From Stereum hirsutum FP-91666 SS1 (taxonomy: Eukaryota > Basidiomycota > Agaricomycetes > Russulales > Stereaceae): 64,000 bases of DNA. The translations under genes were made by a program, and so were the position numbers. Of this stretch, positions 33,460 to 45,600 are shown piece by piece; positions within the stretch are counted from its first letter, which is position 1; each line of letters begins with the position of its first letter. The stretch spans positions 2,684,708 through 2,748,707 of the forward strand of contig NW_006763131.1 in NCBI RefSeq assembly GCF_000264905.1. The letters are read 5' to 3'. The notes under the pieces were generated by a model. It was not told the DNA's origin. It worked only from the letters and a program-made list of their open reading frames with translations, and did not search any database.

Positions 33460-36400
33460 CAGAATGCGTCGTCCAATGGTGGGTCACGAGCACTGAAGCC
33501 CGTGAACATCCAATCAGGAGGCAGGACGAGATATGGATGCTTGCGCAATTCCGCAGCCGACGGTCGCTCGTCGGGGTTACTGTTAGTAGCTGGATATTAG
33601 CATATGCGATGTAGCATTGTCGACACGAAACTGCTTACATGGCAAAACATTTCTTCCTGAAGTCGTCCGCCAAAGCTGAAAGTGTGATACTCTGCGGAAC
33701 GGGAGGCGCTTGTTTTGAAGAGTACAGCTATAAAAAGTTATGCCCCATTAACCTCAGCACGATCAGACGATCCGTCAAACAGCTACTGACCTTGACGATG
33801 ACGGCCATGGCCTCCTCCCTTCGCCAAGGCCGCTCACCCGCCCACATCTCGAGCACCACACAACCGACACTCCAAATGTCAACCTTGGCGTTGTAACCGC
33901 GCTTTCCAGCGTTGACCACCTCGGGAGCCATCCAGAAGACAGTGCCTTGCATGGCAGTAAGCATAGCCTGCTCATTGATATCGTTCGTCCTTTTGGATAT
34001 TCCAAAGTCCGATATCTTGCACTTGCCGTCCTGTTCGACCAGAATGTTGTCCGCTTTCAGGTCCTGAAGCACCGCACGTCAATGAAAGTTAACTCCTACA
34101 AATGGGAGGAACTACGTACCCGATGCAGGATACCGACGGAATGGAGGTATTCCAGTCCATCCAGAATCTGCTCGGTGAAGGACTTCGTGATTTCCTCGTC
34201 GAACTTGCCATATTTCCTCAAACAGCTGCCGACCGAACCACCAGGGACGTACTCGAGAAAGCTGCATCCGCCATCAGTCACAATTCAAAAAGAAACATAA
34301 TTAAGTGGGGATTACTCACATGCTGAGGAACGTCGGCGTCTCCTCGAAACCGAGGTATTGCACGATATGCGGATGATCCAGATCCTTCAGCGTCTCGCTC
34401 TCGAGTTTCAACGCGTCCACCACGCCGACCTGGCGTGAATCGTTCTTGTCGCTCGCTGTACGCGGGATCTCCACCTGCTTCACGGCGATGACCTCTCCGG
34501 TCGTGGCGTTCAACGCCATGTAGACCCGTCCGAAGTTGCCCTTGCCGATCAACTCACCGCGAACCCACTTGAAAATGGCTGCAAACCGAAGGATTAAGTG
34601 ATAAGTATAGATCCGATAGGCAGAACTAAAACGAGAAGAACCCACGTTTAGGAGCGACAGACCCAGCAGACGAAGGAGACTCCGGTGTGGTAGATGCAAG
34701 GCCGGCCTTTATCTGTCCCGGCGTGACCTCCTCCAATCGACTGCCCCAGAGCTTCGTACTCCGCTTCCTCAACATATTGTTAGCAGCGGCTGTCGTCGAA
34801 AGGATCCTCGACGAACGGTCTATCATCTTCTGCTTGTGCTCCTCCGCAACGACACGAATCGACTTCTTGTGTCTGGAGCGTTTGTCTGCGGGAGCCGGCT
34901 GAGGGACAACAGTGGGCTCGGCCGTCGTCGGAGACGTTCCACCAGACGTGGTGTCGATGACTGGCTTGTCCAGATCGTGATTCGGGAAGAACGTATCCAA
35001 ACGAGCGTACATCTCGTCCGGATCCGGACGCGAGGCCCAGGACTGGTCCTCCTGGAAAGCGTCCGAATGTTCATTCTCGAGATGCTGAAGCCGATCCTGA
35101 GTTCGCTGACGCGACGCCGGTGCGCGTCCTTGATAAGGCCGCGCAGGCGGAGGCTCACTGGGCGGCGGCGGGAAGTTGTTGGGGATCGCGGTGTTGTAGC
35201 TATTCGAACTCCCTACATGCGTCAGCGATGCGTCTGTATCGTTGATCATCACCGTCAGCGGAGGACCGCGGCCACTGGACCTCGGTCGTTCGGGCGAGGG
35301 ATGCTTCTGCCAGAGTGTTCCGCCCGATTCGTCTTCCACCATCGGAGTCTGCCATAACGTACCACTTTCGCTGTCTGAACCATCGCCTGTATCGGTGCTG
35401 TTGGTTTCGGGCGTCGATGGAGTGGAGAGGATTTCTTTCGGTGGAGGTGTAGTTGGGCGTGGTAGAGTGCGTATTCCTCCTTGCGGAGGTGGCGGTGGCG
35501 GAGGGGGCGGAGGAATGAATCCGAGGCCAGAGCGAGAGACAAAGGGTGGTAGCGGGGGTCTCGGTGGTGGTGGTGGGAGGTTGTAAGTTGGAGTACTGAC
35601 TTGCTGGTCCAGATACTTCTGCATCCTGGGCATGTCGTCCTGCCTGACAGTCGCCGCGTCATCGGAGTTCGTACCGCGGCTAGGGCTATGCGGCGCATCT
35701 CCAGACGTATCGTTGCGCAGGAACGGAGGACTTCGAGGGTTAACTGGACTCCGAGGCGGCCCATTGTCGCCGTGAACGTTGTAGGTATCGACGTCGAGCT
35801 TCCCTCCGCGAGTATTGTAGGTGGAAGGAAGTGGGCGGTAATGAGGAATCTGCGATGGCGAAGACCGACTGACATCGGATTCCTGGAAAGGCTCGTCGAA
35901 AGCTGACTCCGCAGTGTGCTGGGGACGGTATGTGGTCGAAGGGACGGGTAGCGATCCTAGCGAAGAGCCTGGTCTTGAGTGAGATTCTTGCTCGAATGGA
36001 AGCTTGCCAATCATAGGATTGCTCGATAGCCCTTGATTTACCGGTGAACGAGGTTGAGATGGCGTGGCAGACGTGAGCGTAACTACAGGAGGCGGAGGAG
36101 GCGGAGGAGGCGGGGGTGGGGCTGGTGGTGGAGGGAAAGGCCGGAAGCCAGTTCGATAAGTGGTGGGAGAAGTGTATCCCGCATATTGTCTCTGGTCCGG
36201 GCTGGTAGCCTGTGGTGTGTCGCGCCTCGGTGAAGCGGTATTTTCGTCGCCAAAATAACCGCTGGAATTGTTCGTTCCGTAGTTAGTACCGTCGCGCAAC
36301 ATAGATGGATTCGTCGACAGGGGAGGGCCTCTAGGAACGGGTGGCCGTGCACCACCAGGCTGCAATGTTGTCGGATGTTGTACGAACCTGTCCCGCAAGC

Positions 36401-38277
36401 TATTTTCACTCTTGGCCGTCTTGAGTGAATTACCGTAGGTTGAGGACGACGCTGGACTACTACTCTTCCATTTCATGACGAGATCTGTTGGGACTGGAGT
36501 GCCCCTCTGTTCTCTATGTTGAGAGGTCGAAGAAGGCTGTCGTGGAGGGTTGGAGGGTGGTTGGGGACGAGGATAGCTCGATTGTGTTTGTTGATACCTC
36601 TTCTTGTCTTGTTCACGTCGACCAGTAGGAGACGGTGTGGGACGATCGCGATCCGCTAAGCCCCACGACGACTCTTGGGATAAGTTGTACGGGTCGCCGT
36701 CAGTCCGTTGCCGGGATGGTTTCTCGCGGGGAAGTCTGCCCAACCTAGACCTATCCTCCTTACGCTGAGGGGGACGATTTGACTCGCTCGTCTGGTATCT
36801 TTCTCTGTCAGCAGCGGCGTCCGATCCCGAGCGAACATGTGACGTCCAGTGGGGCGACGGCTGCAAAGTCTGTTCATCGTCGTACATTGTTCGCGAATGA
36901 TTCGGTGAGTGTGGGTACAATGCCGAAGGGGGTGGAGGTGGTGGTGGTAAAGGTGGTGGTGGCGCAGCCTGACCGAAATTCGACCGCGGTTGGCGGGAGC
37001 CTGATGAGGGAGACATTATTCGGTTGGAAGCTTTGGTCGGAGAGGTTGGACGCTGCGGCCCGTTCGGTCGGCGAGAGGCAGAAGTCGCGAAACTCTGGGT
37101 GGATCCGACCGATTTGAGCTTCGGCGGGGGTCGCAGAGTCGAACGCTGGCTCTCCACTTCGCCATTGTCAAGGTCATCGGAGACAGAGGGGTCGTAGCCG
37201 TTGGTGAGTTCTGGACGGTTGCGTTCACTTGTGGAGGATGCGCTCTCGTGCCGTGACGGTGAGCGTCGCCGTTGAGGAGGATAGGGAGTGACGGGAAGCA
37301 ACACGGGTGGGGGTATAGTGCTAGTGGTGGGTGACGGGGACGATCGCGAGTCCTCGTGAACGGATGCAGCCGAGTTCGCGACAAGAAACTTGAGCGAGCA
37401 CTCAGCGTCTCCTTCATCTCGACAAAGGTTATACAGAGCCTCATCAGAAAGCGCCTCTCCGATCGCGTACGAGTTGACTTGTGTTCGATACACTGAATAT
37501 TGCGATTGTTCTTCGTCTGAGATTCGGAGCTAAAGAAGAGAAAGGTCGTTCGGAAGGATGATCGGGAGGATAAGGACGTTTGTGCGGACCTTGGAAAACA
37601 TGAGCTCCTTGATAAAGGCAGCATTCGTGAAACCGGTGATATCGACAGTATAATACTGGTCCGAGTCTCCTGTCACAAATATGCACACTTTGTCGATCGG
37701 ACTGCTGCGATTATCGGGAGTGAAGCGGGGTGTGAACGAGTCTGAAGTGGTGGATGTGCTCGGCGACTGGTCATGTGTCAGTCCGCATGCGGGTGAGGGA
37801 ATGAAGAAAAAAAGGGCGCACCGTTGCAGGACGGCCATTCGGTCTCCGAGTCTGCTTTGGCTTGCTAAATAAGTGCATACGAGCGTTGGGGAAGAAAGAG
37901 TGCTGCTGGGGAATGGCGTCGGTCGAGTTGTTGACTTGCGCTACATCTGGTCTCTCGACTGGGATGTCGACCGGGGGAAGGGGTTGACCTGGGGTGCTCG
38001 GGGGAGGAGAGCTGGTGCCTGATGGGGACGATAGTGTTGGATTGGAGTAAGCTTGGTGCCGTGCATTGCGGTCAGGGAGATTTGTGGTATTGAGGGGGTC
38101 TAGTGAGACGTGTAGACGAGATATGAGCGGGGAGACGAAGCGATTGTAGGAGAGCACACAACTGCTGGACAGAGAAGACGAGGACTGACGAGGCAGATGT
38201 GAGTCTTCATCGCTCGAGTCTGGATTGGCGACGACGAAGACGGGCCGGTGCTGCTTGCGGCGGGAGCCGTCGGCCAT
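33460..38277 (-). CDS. BCK1: MAP kinase kinase kinase, Bck1/Mkh1 type
   Basis: MAPKKK of the fungal cell-wall-integrity cascade, acting under protein kinase C and above Mkk and Slt2-type kinases. The N-terminus (MADGSRRKQHRPVFVVANPD) is followed by a Ser/Pro-rich segment, then a Bck1-type ubiquitin-like/RA-like domain (KVCIFVTGDSDQYYTVDITG, then EALYNLCRDEGDAECSLKFL). A disordered region of about 850 residues follows, with several Pro-rich runs. The C-terminal kinase domain has GELIGKGNFGRVYMA (G-loop), VIAVKQVEI (Lys), FLEYVPGGSVGSCLRKYGKF, HSVGILHRDLKADNIL, KISDFGISKRT, GTVFWMAPEVV and VDIWSVGCVVLEMWAGERPW, then PDERPSAAELRKHPYL, and ends DPPLDDAF. The catalytic residues are complete. Introns lie at both ends; the middle exon is long. 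Gene name by domain layout. Confidence 0.9.
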
Positions 38278-38621
38278 AGCGATGGTGGTTTAGGCGGGGA
38301 CGACGGGGGTGGCGACGACGGGGGCCGGTCGACGGCGTCGTGGATGGAGAGAAGGAGGGAGAGCGAGCTCTGGCGTTGTGGAGGATGAGCTGGAGGCAGG
38401 CTGGAGGAGAGCCCGGCGCGGGAGGCGTGAAAGAGGCGAGAACAACAAAGCCAAACAGAGTTTGCGGCGCTCATTCCATCTCCTTTCGGATTTCCATGCG
38501 GAATATTTAGGACACGACGATTTCATAAAAGACGACGCGTGCATTCATACATGTACAATCCAGACGGTAAATACAAAGAAAAGAGAGAACACGCCCCTCC
38601 TGCGTTGCTTGCACGCGCAAA
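38278..38621. other. Intergenic, 344 bp
   Basis: BCK1 promoter/leader and GID8 3' flank, both minus strand. The leader is C/T-rich on the coding strand (38300-38450). No gene seen. Confidence 0.5.
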
Positions 38622-39887
38622 TCATATATCCATCGACTGCCCATCGCCGTCCGGGCCAGCTCGCCTCGGCGCCAACCCATCAGTGAGCTCGACCTGCGCG
38701 TCCAAACTCGTCAATCAGGATCACTACGACGACAGACGGCAACAGTCCCACAATGAACCTGCACCGCAACGCACCTTCGGGAACTCCGCGCGCTCCTCCA
38801 GCAGCGACTCGCTCCAGCAAAGCAGCCGAAGCAGCGCCACCAGCTTCGCCTCCTTCCCCTGGCTCAGACTCTCCAGGATCGCCGCGTTCACCTCCCCCGC
38901 CGTCTTCATCCTCTGCGCGGGCGACAGCAGGTCCGAAATCGCCGCAGGCACCACGCTCGACGAGTCGAACGCCAGAAGCGCCATCGTCCGCTCCAGCTCG
39001 GCAAGGAACTCTGGGTTCTCCTCGCCCCGCGGCGCTAGCTCCTCTTGTGCGAACTGCAGCGCCTCCGGGATACTCCCTTGGCGGATGTATTCAATCAACT
39101 TCTGTTGTTGGAGGTGGAAGTAGAGGGTATGATTCGTATCTAGGATCTTCACGTTCCCGTCAGCATAACCGCCCGAGATTGACAAGTCGCAGAAGCAGAT
39201 GAGGGAAAGAGGAATCATATTGAAGACTGAAGTTTTGGTGTTTGCATTATCATCACCGCCCCCGAAGGGGCTGAGAGTGGTGCATGCAGTAGTATAATCA
39301 TGCGAAAAGAGGGGATGTGGTGCGAAAGTGGCGAGGAAAGCACGTACCTCTGGGTTCAAGTCGTTAACGCGCGTGATCGCATCCTGAACGTCGCCCCTCT
39401 GCAAGGCCTCCCGGATGTTCATCCGACTCTCGATGCTATCAAAATCAACTGGGGTGATCACCCCCGCCTCCCCGCTGAACTCCTCAGCAGCAGATTTGTA
39501 CCCCTCGATGACGAGGTAATCCATCACCAGGCGATTCAAGTCACTGTGCATGACAAACGGCAAGTCAGCATACAACGATAACAACCCGGTCGAGGCACGC
39601 ATGGGGACAGAGGAGCATGGCGATGTCAGATAATACATGCAATAATTTTTTGTCTCATCAAGAAAGTCAGAGAGATTCCCAAAAATTTTGTTCATCCTTC
39701 GACGTGCTCCTCCGGCGTGCCATTCATCTGAGAGGAGCGGAATGGACGTACTCTTTCGTGATATTGACTTCCTCTAACCGCCGCTCCCACTCCTCACGCG
39801 AAATGGTCGTCCTCGATGGCTAGACAAATCGAAGTCAGTCAAAGCGAGGACCGCAGACATAGCGCGGGACGCGAAAAAACATACCAT
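38622..39887 (-). CDS. GID8: GID complex subunit 8 (LisH-CTLH protein)
   Basis: Scaffold subunit of the GID/CTLH ubiquitin ligase, which degrades gluconeogenic enzymes when glucose returns. The ATG (39885-39887) stands alone: an intron starts directly after it. Exon 2 gives PSRTTISREEWERRLEEVNI. A second intron (about 39546-39741, long for this window) leads to DLNRLVMDYLVIEGYKSAAEEFSGE, a LisH motif, then ESRMNIREALQRGDVQDAI and VNDLNPE (CTLH). After another long intron comes ILDTNHTLYFHLQQQKLIEY, IPEALQFAQEELAPRGEENP and ELERTMALLAFD (CRA). The last intron joins EFPK to VELTDGLAPRRAG, ending MDI. All domains of the family are present in order. Confidence 0.93.
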
Positions 39888-40642
39888 GGCGAGACGAGGA
39901 AAACGTAAAAATGAATTTATGCCGCGGGCGGTCGGTTGGTTGAGGGCAGGCTTTCGCGGACTCGCGCGTCGCGACTCGCGACGGCGGTGTGGCGCCGTTG
40001 TGACTTGCTCAAGATTTGCCTATTTATTTTGACCGTTCATTCACATTTCGGTTCTCAGATCGATCGTGTTCTGCGACGGTCGGACCACGAGATTCTCCAT
40101 ATCCTGTCCGGATCAGTCTAAGTTATTATGTATCGACAGGTGACGGACAACTCTATCTGCAAGCTCTGCAACGCACGAGTCGCGACTTGACGGAGCTCAA
40201 ACATGGCCGTGGAGCAACTACTCTAATGAACGAGAAAAAAACAATGCAACGAACGCTGATGACGACTGTAGGCTTGGTACACTTTGCCACAAGTGCTGCC
40301 CAACAGGCACACGCCAGCAGACCTTTGTACTCGAAGGAGGCAAGCTGGCATAAAGCCGTGATGGGCTAGTGATCGTAACCTTTCCTAGTGGAGTAACATC
40401 AAAATTGACTGGACAGGAGTGGGTCCCAATGGAGGGGTACAAGCAGAGCAGGATGAAGAAGGTGAGGAGGTCGAAGGAGCCAAAGGAAAACCGACTGAAC
40501 GGTGTATCCTTGATCACTCGTGGCACCGAAACACCACTCCGACCAATGAATGTCGGCGGGCCACCAAACTTTGTGAGTTCGGTATCAAGGGATCAACTCG
40601 GAAGGTAACGAGGAGACGATCAAAGCTCCAGCGGAGACATGG
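39888..40642. other. Intergenic, 755 bp
   Basis: GID8 promoter and RRP15 3' flank (both minus). The first 120 bases upstream of the GID8 ATG are GC-rich with repeated CGCG/TCGCGA words (39940-40000). No gene or repeat called beyond this. Confidence 0.45.
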
Positions 40643-41485
40643 TCAAGCTTTGGAGACGACGCCCGAGCGGATCATGTCTAGGAAATCGTCCTGACCAAGA
40701 GTAGCTATACGGAACGGGAACATTCAGTCGTCGAACGCACAAGGATAGACAGAAATAAAACATACTCTCTTTCCCTCTTCCAAGGGGGTTGTCTTTATTT
40801 TTAGCCTTCTTACTACCCTTGATATTCTTTTCGAACGACGGTGCCGGGAGTGTCGGTTTTCCCGAACCTCTGCTCGCCTTCGTTTCCTCGACAGCGACAG
40901 CAGCAGAGGCCTGTGATTGCTGTATGGCGTTGAACAGTTTTACCACTAGATACATCTAAGTGTTAGAAACTCGTTTCGAGTGAGTAAACATAAAAGCTTA
41001 CCTCCTCTCTGCGCAACCTTCCTCAACGCCCTCTCGCTCTCCGCTCCCCATCCACCTATCACATCCTTGACTCTTCCCTTATCCTCCTTATCCTTCTTCT
41101 CCGTCTTCAGCGCTTTCTTCGCCTTCAGCTCCAACTTCTCATCGTTGCGTTTCCGAGCGAGCGAGGGTTTCAGAGAAAGAGGTTGTGTGGAGGGAGCATC
41201 CGTGCTGAGCAAAGTCTGGAGGGTGGCACCGAGATTTGACGCATCCGTAGCACGATACTTTCGTTTGGCAGTGTTCTTGGATTTAGGACGTGTGGCGCCG
41301 GCGATTTCGTCGTCGGTGTTGGGCGAGTCGTCTTCGTCGCTGCCTGAAACTTCGCCGTCCCCTGCATCTGAGCCAGAGCCTGAGTCGTCGTTTTCTGAGC
41401 CCGCCGAGTCCTCTGACTTTTTGGTTGGAGCATTGACGTTATGTTTTGCTGCAGAGAGCTTTTGTCTTTTGTTGGCAGGCGGCAT
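40643..41485 (-). CDS. RRP15: Ribosomal RNA-processing protein 15 (Rrp15)
   Basis: Nucleolar protein needed for pre-60S ribosomal subunit maturation. It starts MPPANKRQKLSAAKHN, then a very acidic stretch (Asp/Ser/Glu/Gly, about 40 residues). The Rrp15 domain follows: NLGATLQTLLSTDAPSTQPL, PSLARKRNDEKLELKAKKAL, then GWGAESERALRKVAQRG. An intron (donor after AQRG) leads to VVKLFNAIQQSQ, the family's most conserved point. A basic exon (FEKNIKGSKKAKNKDNP) and a last exon (QDDFLDMIRSGVVSKA) close the protein; the FLDMIR-G ending is diagnostic. Divergent from the ankyrin-DIL gene. Confidence 0.9.
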
Positions 41486-41919
41486 CCTGTGAGAAATGGC
41501 AGGAAGACAGAAGAGAAGATGGTAGACGGAAGAAGAGGAGTCGGTGAATTTCCTATACGCCACACAAAGTCGTTCATGCACCCAAGTCCCACGGTTACGC
41601 TGAGTGGCAACGCGTTCAGACCGATTCCCTTTGCTTTCCGCACCCACTCACGACCGCCTGGATAAAATGCGTTTTGTCTGCTGAGTAGGACTTGACCCAA
41701 GTCTCGGATACAAGCCTCGGTAAAGTACGGCATATACATGAACTCGTTCGGCCTGCAAATGCTGAATATAGGTGCCCTTTGCCATCATCGCGTGTACGCG
41801 TCTGATCATTCAACAGTCTCGCGTGCATACCCCCTCAAGCACGGATACAGAGTGTTCCATCCCATTGCTGTCTGACATCCGACACCTAATATTCATTGAC
41901 TCTATCTACGAGCAAGTCT
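41486..41919. promoter_or_regulatory. Divergent intergenic, 434 bp
   Basis: Common upstream region of RRP15 (minus) and the ankyrin-DIL gene (plus). Small ORFs here have no conserved motif. Confidence 0.45.
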
Positions 41920-44900
41920 ATGGCGACCGCTTCACTTCCGCCAATCGACCTCTCGCCAGAACCCGATCTGCATCCCATCTACCCGTCATCCTCATCTATC
42001 ACCCCTCTTCTATCATCCGAGTCTGGTCTTTCGCCCGTACAGAAGAAGGAGCTCATCGCACACTGTCTCTCCCGTGCATGTCTCTTCGCCGATCTGAGCC
42101 TCCTTTCGTTCCTCCTCACGGACACGCATGCGCAAGGATTCGTAGATCTAGGAGCCAGAGATGAGGATGGCCTGGGTGTCGTCAGTCTCACCATCCTTGG
42201 GTTTGGTTCTGAAAGTGAGAGGGAAGTCGAGAGGGAGGAATGCGTGAGGTTGCTGATATCTGAGGGTGCCGATGCTAATATGCCAGACGAAGGTCTGTTT
42301 GTGCCACACGTACTTCCACTCCGACATCTGATGTGTGTGTACCACAGCTGGCTGGACGGCGTTGCATCATGCTGCTTTGCTGTCGCCGCCCTCATTAATC
42401 TCACATCTTCTGACTCACGGCTGCTCGCCATTCTCCGTGACGAAGAAGAACCTTACGCCGCTCGACATCGTGTCCGCGTACGCGACTGTGCCCGGGAGGG
42501 AGGTCGTTTCGCTCCTATTAGGGGAAGCCATGCGCAGCGCAGGCTGGACAGGCGGGAGGATGGAGGAGCGAAGAAAGGTGCTGGAGATGAAGCTCATACG
42601 GAAAAGCAAGCAGAGGTCCGTTCGCGATAATGTCGAGAAGCGGTTAGAGATCAGTAGGAAGTGGTGGGGAGATGATGAGTGGGAGACGTGGTCTTCTGAT
42701 TCGTCAGAGGATGAGGATGAGAACGATGAGGATGACAGTCTATATGTGAGGATACTTTTAAACTAAATGAGCCCGTGCATATCGTTGACGGTCATTTGAT
42801 ACCTCCAGACCCCTCCATCGGATTATACCACCATGCTCGTGTTCTCACCACCTTACCTCTCCGACATCTTCCAGTCATTGATCACCAACTTCCAACCATC
42901 CTTACGAAATTCAGAACCCGCAAGCGCGCTATATATGCTGGCCCGCTTCGCGTGTCTGAACTGCGATCACAATTGGCTCGAGGATCTAATTATCGGCGCC
43001 ACAGATGCGATAGAGGACAACATCTTTGTGAGCTACATTTTATCCATCATGTATATTATCGCAGCCGGACTGATGTCTACACAGAACCGACCAGAGGATT
43101 TGACCTGCTTGATCTTTTGGCTATACAACACGACCGTCTGGCTGCACCTGATGCGTTGTGATAACTCCATTAACGAAACATGCGAGCTGCTCGGCTCGTT
43201 CGTCTTGATTGAAGAAGTCATCAACTCCGTCTTCGGTGAGCATGTCGTTTTGATTGCCACTCCCGCCGGATATTCATCAATGAACTCTTAACAGTGTTCA
43301 TGATCCGCTATATCGAACGCAGAATCGATACACTCATCGATTCGGCTATTCTGGACCACTCTCCTTTGCCAGAAGAATTCGACGGAATCCAATTCGAGGG
43401 CGAATGGTCATTCCTGCGTTCCTTCGGCGCGGGCAAGAAGAAAACAAACGCCACTTCCGCATCCACCCTGCCACCTCGGAACGGCAACCCCCCTGTTCCC
43501 TCATCTGCTGCCAATCGCCTACCGTCACCGCCTACCACACCCGGGGCTGGAACGAAAGGGTTCTCTTCTCTTCGACAGACTTTCACTCGGTCCCGCGCAG
43601 TGTCGACTACGGCTCCCATGCAGGGAATGTTCCCGGAGCAACCATCTACACCACAGCCGAGCGAGATCACGGGCTTCTTCGACGCGTTACAGACGATGCT
43701 TACTTTGTCGGGGATCAACCCTGCGCTGATCACGCAGATGTGGTCTCAGATACTCTATTGGATGTCCTGTGGGTTTTCGATGTCACCCTCTGACTTATGA
43801 TCAGGAGTTGAGTTTGTGTCCCGTAGGCGAAATATTCAATCGGGTGCTGACTCGGAAAAAGCACCTCTGTCGGTACGCTTTTCCACTATATCTCATACGA
43901 GCGAATGGCTGACAGAACGGATATAGTTCACGCGCCGTGCAAATCAACATGAACCTCGGTGTGCTTGAGGAGTGGATCGAGATTTCTAACCTACCTCGGG
44001 GTGTCATCTCCCACTTGGCTCCCGTCCGTGACCTTCTCAATTGGTTACAGGTTCGCCCATTCTCCCCGTTATCAATGGCAGTTCCAATTTAGTTGATATA
44101 TATTTCAGTGTCTGTCGTCTATAACGGAGTTCGCCAACCTTGTCGCGACTATCCAGACCATGAAGCACCTAAATCCACTGCAGGTAGTCGAAAATCATAC
44201 TTTTTGGGGTTGTATGATAACTTACTCTTTACTTCTCATGATAGATGCGGCGTGCCGTGCGCGAATACAAGTACGAGGTCAACGAAGGCCGAATGACTGA
44301 AGAATGTAGCCAATATCTTGCGCAACTGCAAAAGGATTGGGAGCGGCACCGAGTCAAGATCGGCGTGGAAGCTCTCCGTCGTGAGGTAAAGCACACATCG
44401 AAATTCTCTGTGTCAATCGTTACTAACAATGACTTGCAGATGGGAGAACGGGAACGAGAACGCGCTGAGGAGGTGGTGTTCAACGACGCCGGTAGTCTTG
44501 GGCCCGCCGCCTCAATATCATCTAATTCCACGGAAGCCTCGATGGTACAACGTAACATCGACCTTCTCTTCGACCGTGATCAAGACGCTACTCCCTGGGA
44601 ACCAGCCAAACCTCCAGACGTCCTCGGCGAATTCCTTGACTCGCGATACATGCTTCCACTTGTCCTCCCCTCTGATCCTCGAATGCTTTCGGCTCTCCCT
44701 CGAAAGCCGACGATGATGCCCACCGAGAACGGGAAGGGTGACAAGGTCGATCATCGAACGAGCGTCCAGCTCATGGTGGAGGCCACTACACGCAGCGCTA
44801 GCCGTTCCAGTCGGAGGAGCCGCAGTAGCATTCCCTGGCTAACACAGACGAAACGACTGCGGGAAGTGAGTGTCGACGCTCTCCAGTGGGTGGATGGCAT

Positions 44901-45144
44901 AGTTTCTGCCTCGAGATGGACCAGGCCGCTGCAGACCGAGCCCGAAGAGGATGAGGATGCCGACGGAGAAGAAGAGGAAGGGGAAGGGTCTGACTTGGAC
45001 GGTGAACATACTGGTCGTATGGGTCACGGACGCGACGAGACAGTCACTTCCGAGACCAAGTGGGTTACAACTTTGACTTCGAAGCCTTCGTTGCGAAACA
45101 AGGGTAGGTCGGCGTCCAAGGACCCTTCTATGCAGAAAGCTTGA
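41920..45144 (+). CDS. Ankyrin-repeat and DIL (dilute) domain protein
   Basis: Fungal protein that pairs ankyrin repeats with a dilute domain, the cargo-binding fold of class V myosin tails, without any motor. It starts MATASLPPIDLSPEP; an in-frame upstream reading lacks an ATG. Ankyrin units: FVDLGARDEDGLGVVSL, CVRLLISEGADANMPDE, then after an intron AGWTALHHAALLSPP and NLTPLDIVSAYA. An acidic helix (WWGDDEWETW) leads to the DIL domain: ALYMLARFACLNCDHNWLED, LTCLIFWLYNTTVWLHLMRC, ETCELLGSFVLIEEVIN, FFDALQTMLTLSGINPALI, LGVLEEWIEISNLPRGV and EFANLVATIQTMKHLNPLQ. A Ser/Arg-rich, acidic tail ends DPSMQKA. About nine introns of 37-70 nt. The family is known in yeasts as DIL and ankyrin domain proteins; its function is unclear, probably in actin-based transport. 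Confidence 0.9.
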
Positions 45145-45600
45145 GGGGTGAGTTCGTGGTGAGATTGTTGGTTGAGGTGTTCGCGTCGGACTTGCTTCTG
45201 GATCTTCCGTGCTTCGTCTGCAGTCGTTGTTTTGTGCACAATTTTCACTCGCTTGTATAATGAATCTGCTTTGTGCATTTGTGCTATCACATTACTATGG
45301 AAATATTATAGACTGTGCATACCGTTTGACACTGCGCGATATGTGTAAGAATCCAGAGCCTATTTAGGAGCACTTCAGAAGTTCCTGTCAGTTTTGGTCA
45401 GGAAGTAATGACTTATTAGCTCCGTATTCGGGCCATAAAGAGAAATTGTCCTTTTAGCACAGCCTCAGTGCGATTGGCGCGCTTTGTTCAAGGCCGCAAA
45501 CGTCTTCAGCCGCCAACCGACGAGTGTCAACATCCTTGTTTCTCCCCTTCGTCCCTTTCACCCTCACCCCCACCTCCTCTCCACCCTCCTCCTTCATGCC
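45145..45600. other. Intergenic, 456 bp
   Basis: 3' UTR of the ankyrin-DIL gene and promoter of the zinc-finger gene (both plus). The last 80 bases before 45601 are a C/T-rich fungal leader. Nothing else seen. Confidence 0.5.

Noticed and set aside
35242..35586. Glycine-rich plus-strand ORF opposite BCK1
   Set aside because: Shadow of the proline-rich disordered region of the MAPKKK on the other strand.
41896..41919. Eight extra N-terminal codons for the ankyrin-DIL protein
   Set aside because: The first codon is TTG, not ATG; the first ATG is at 41920.
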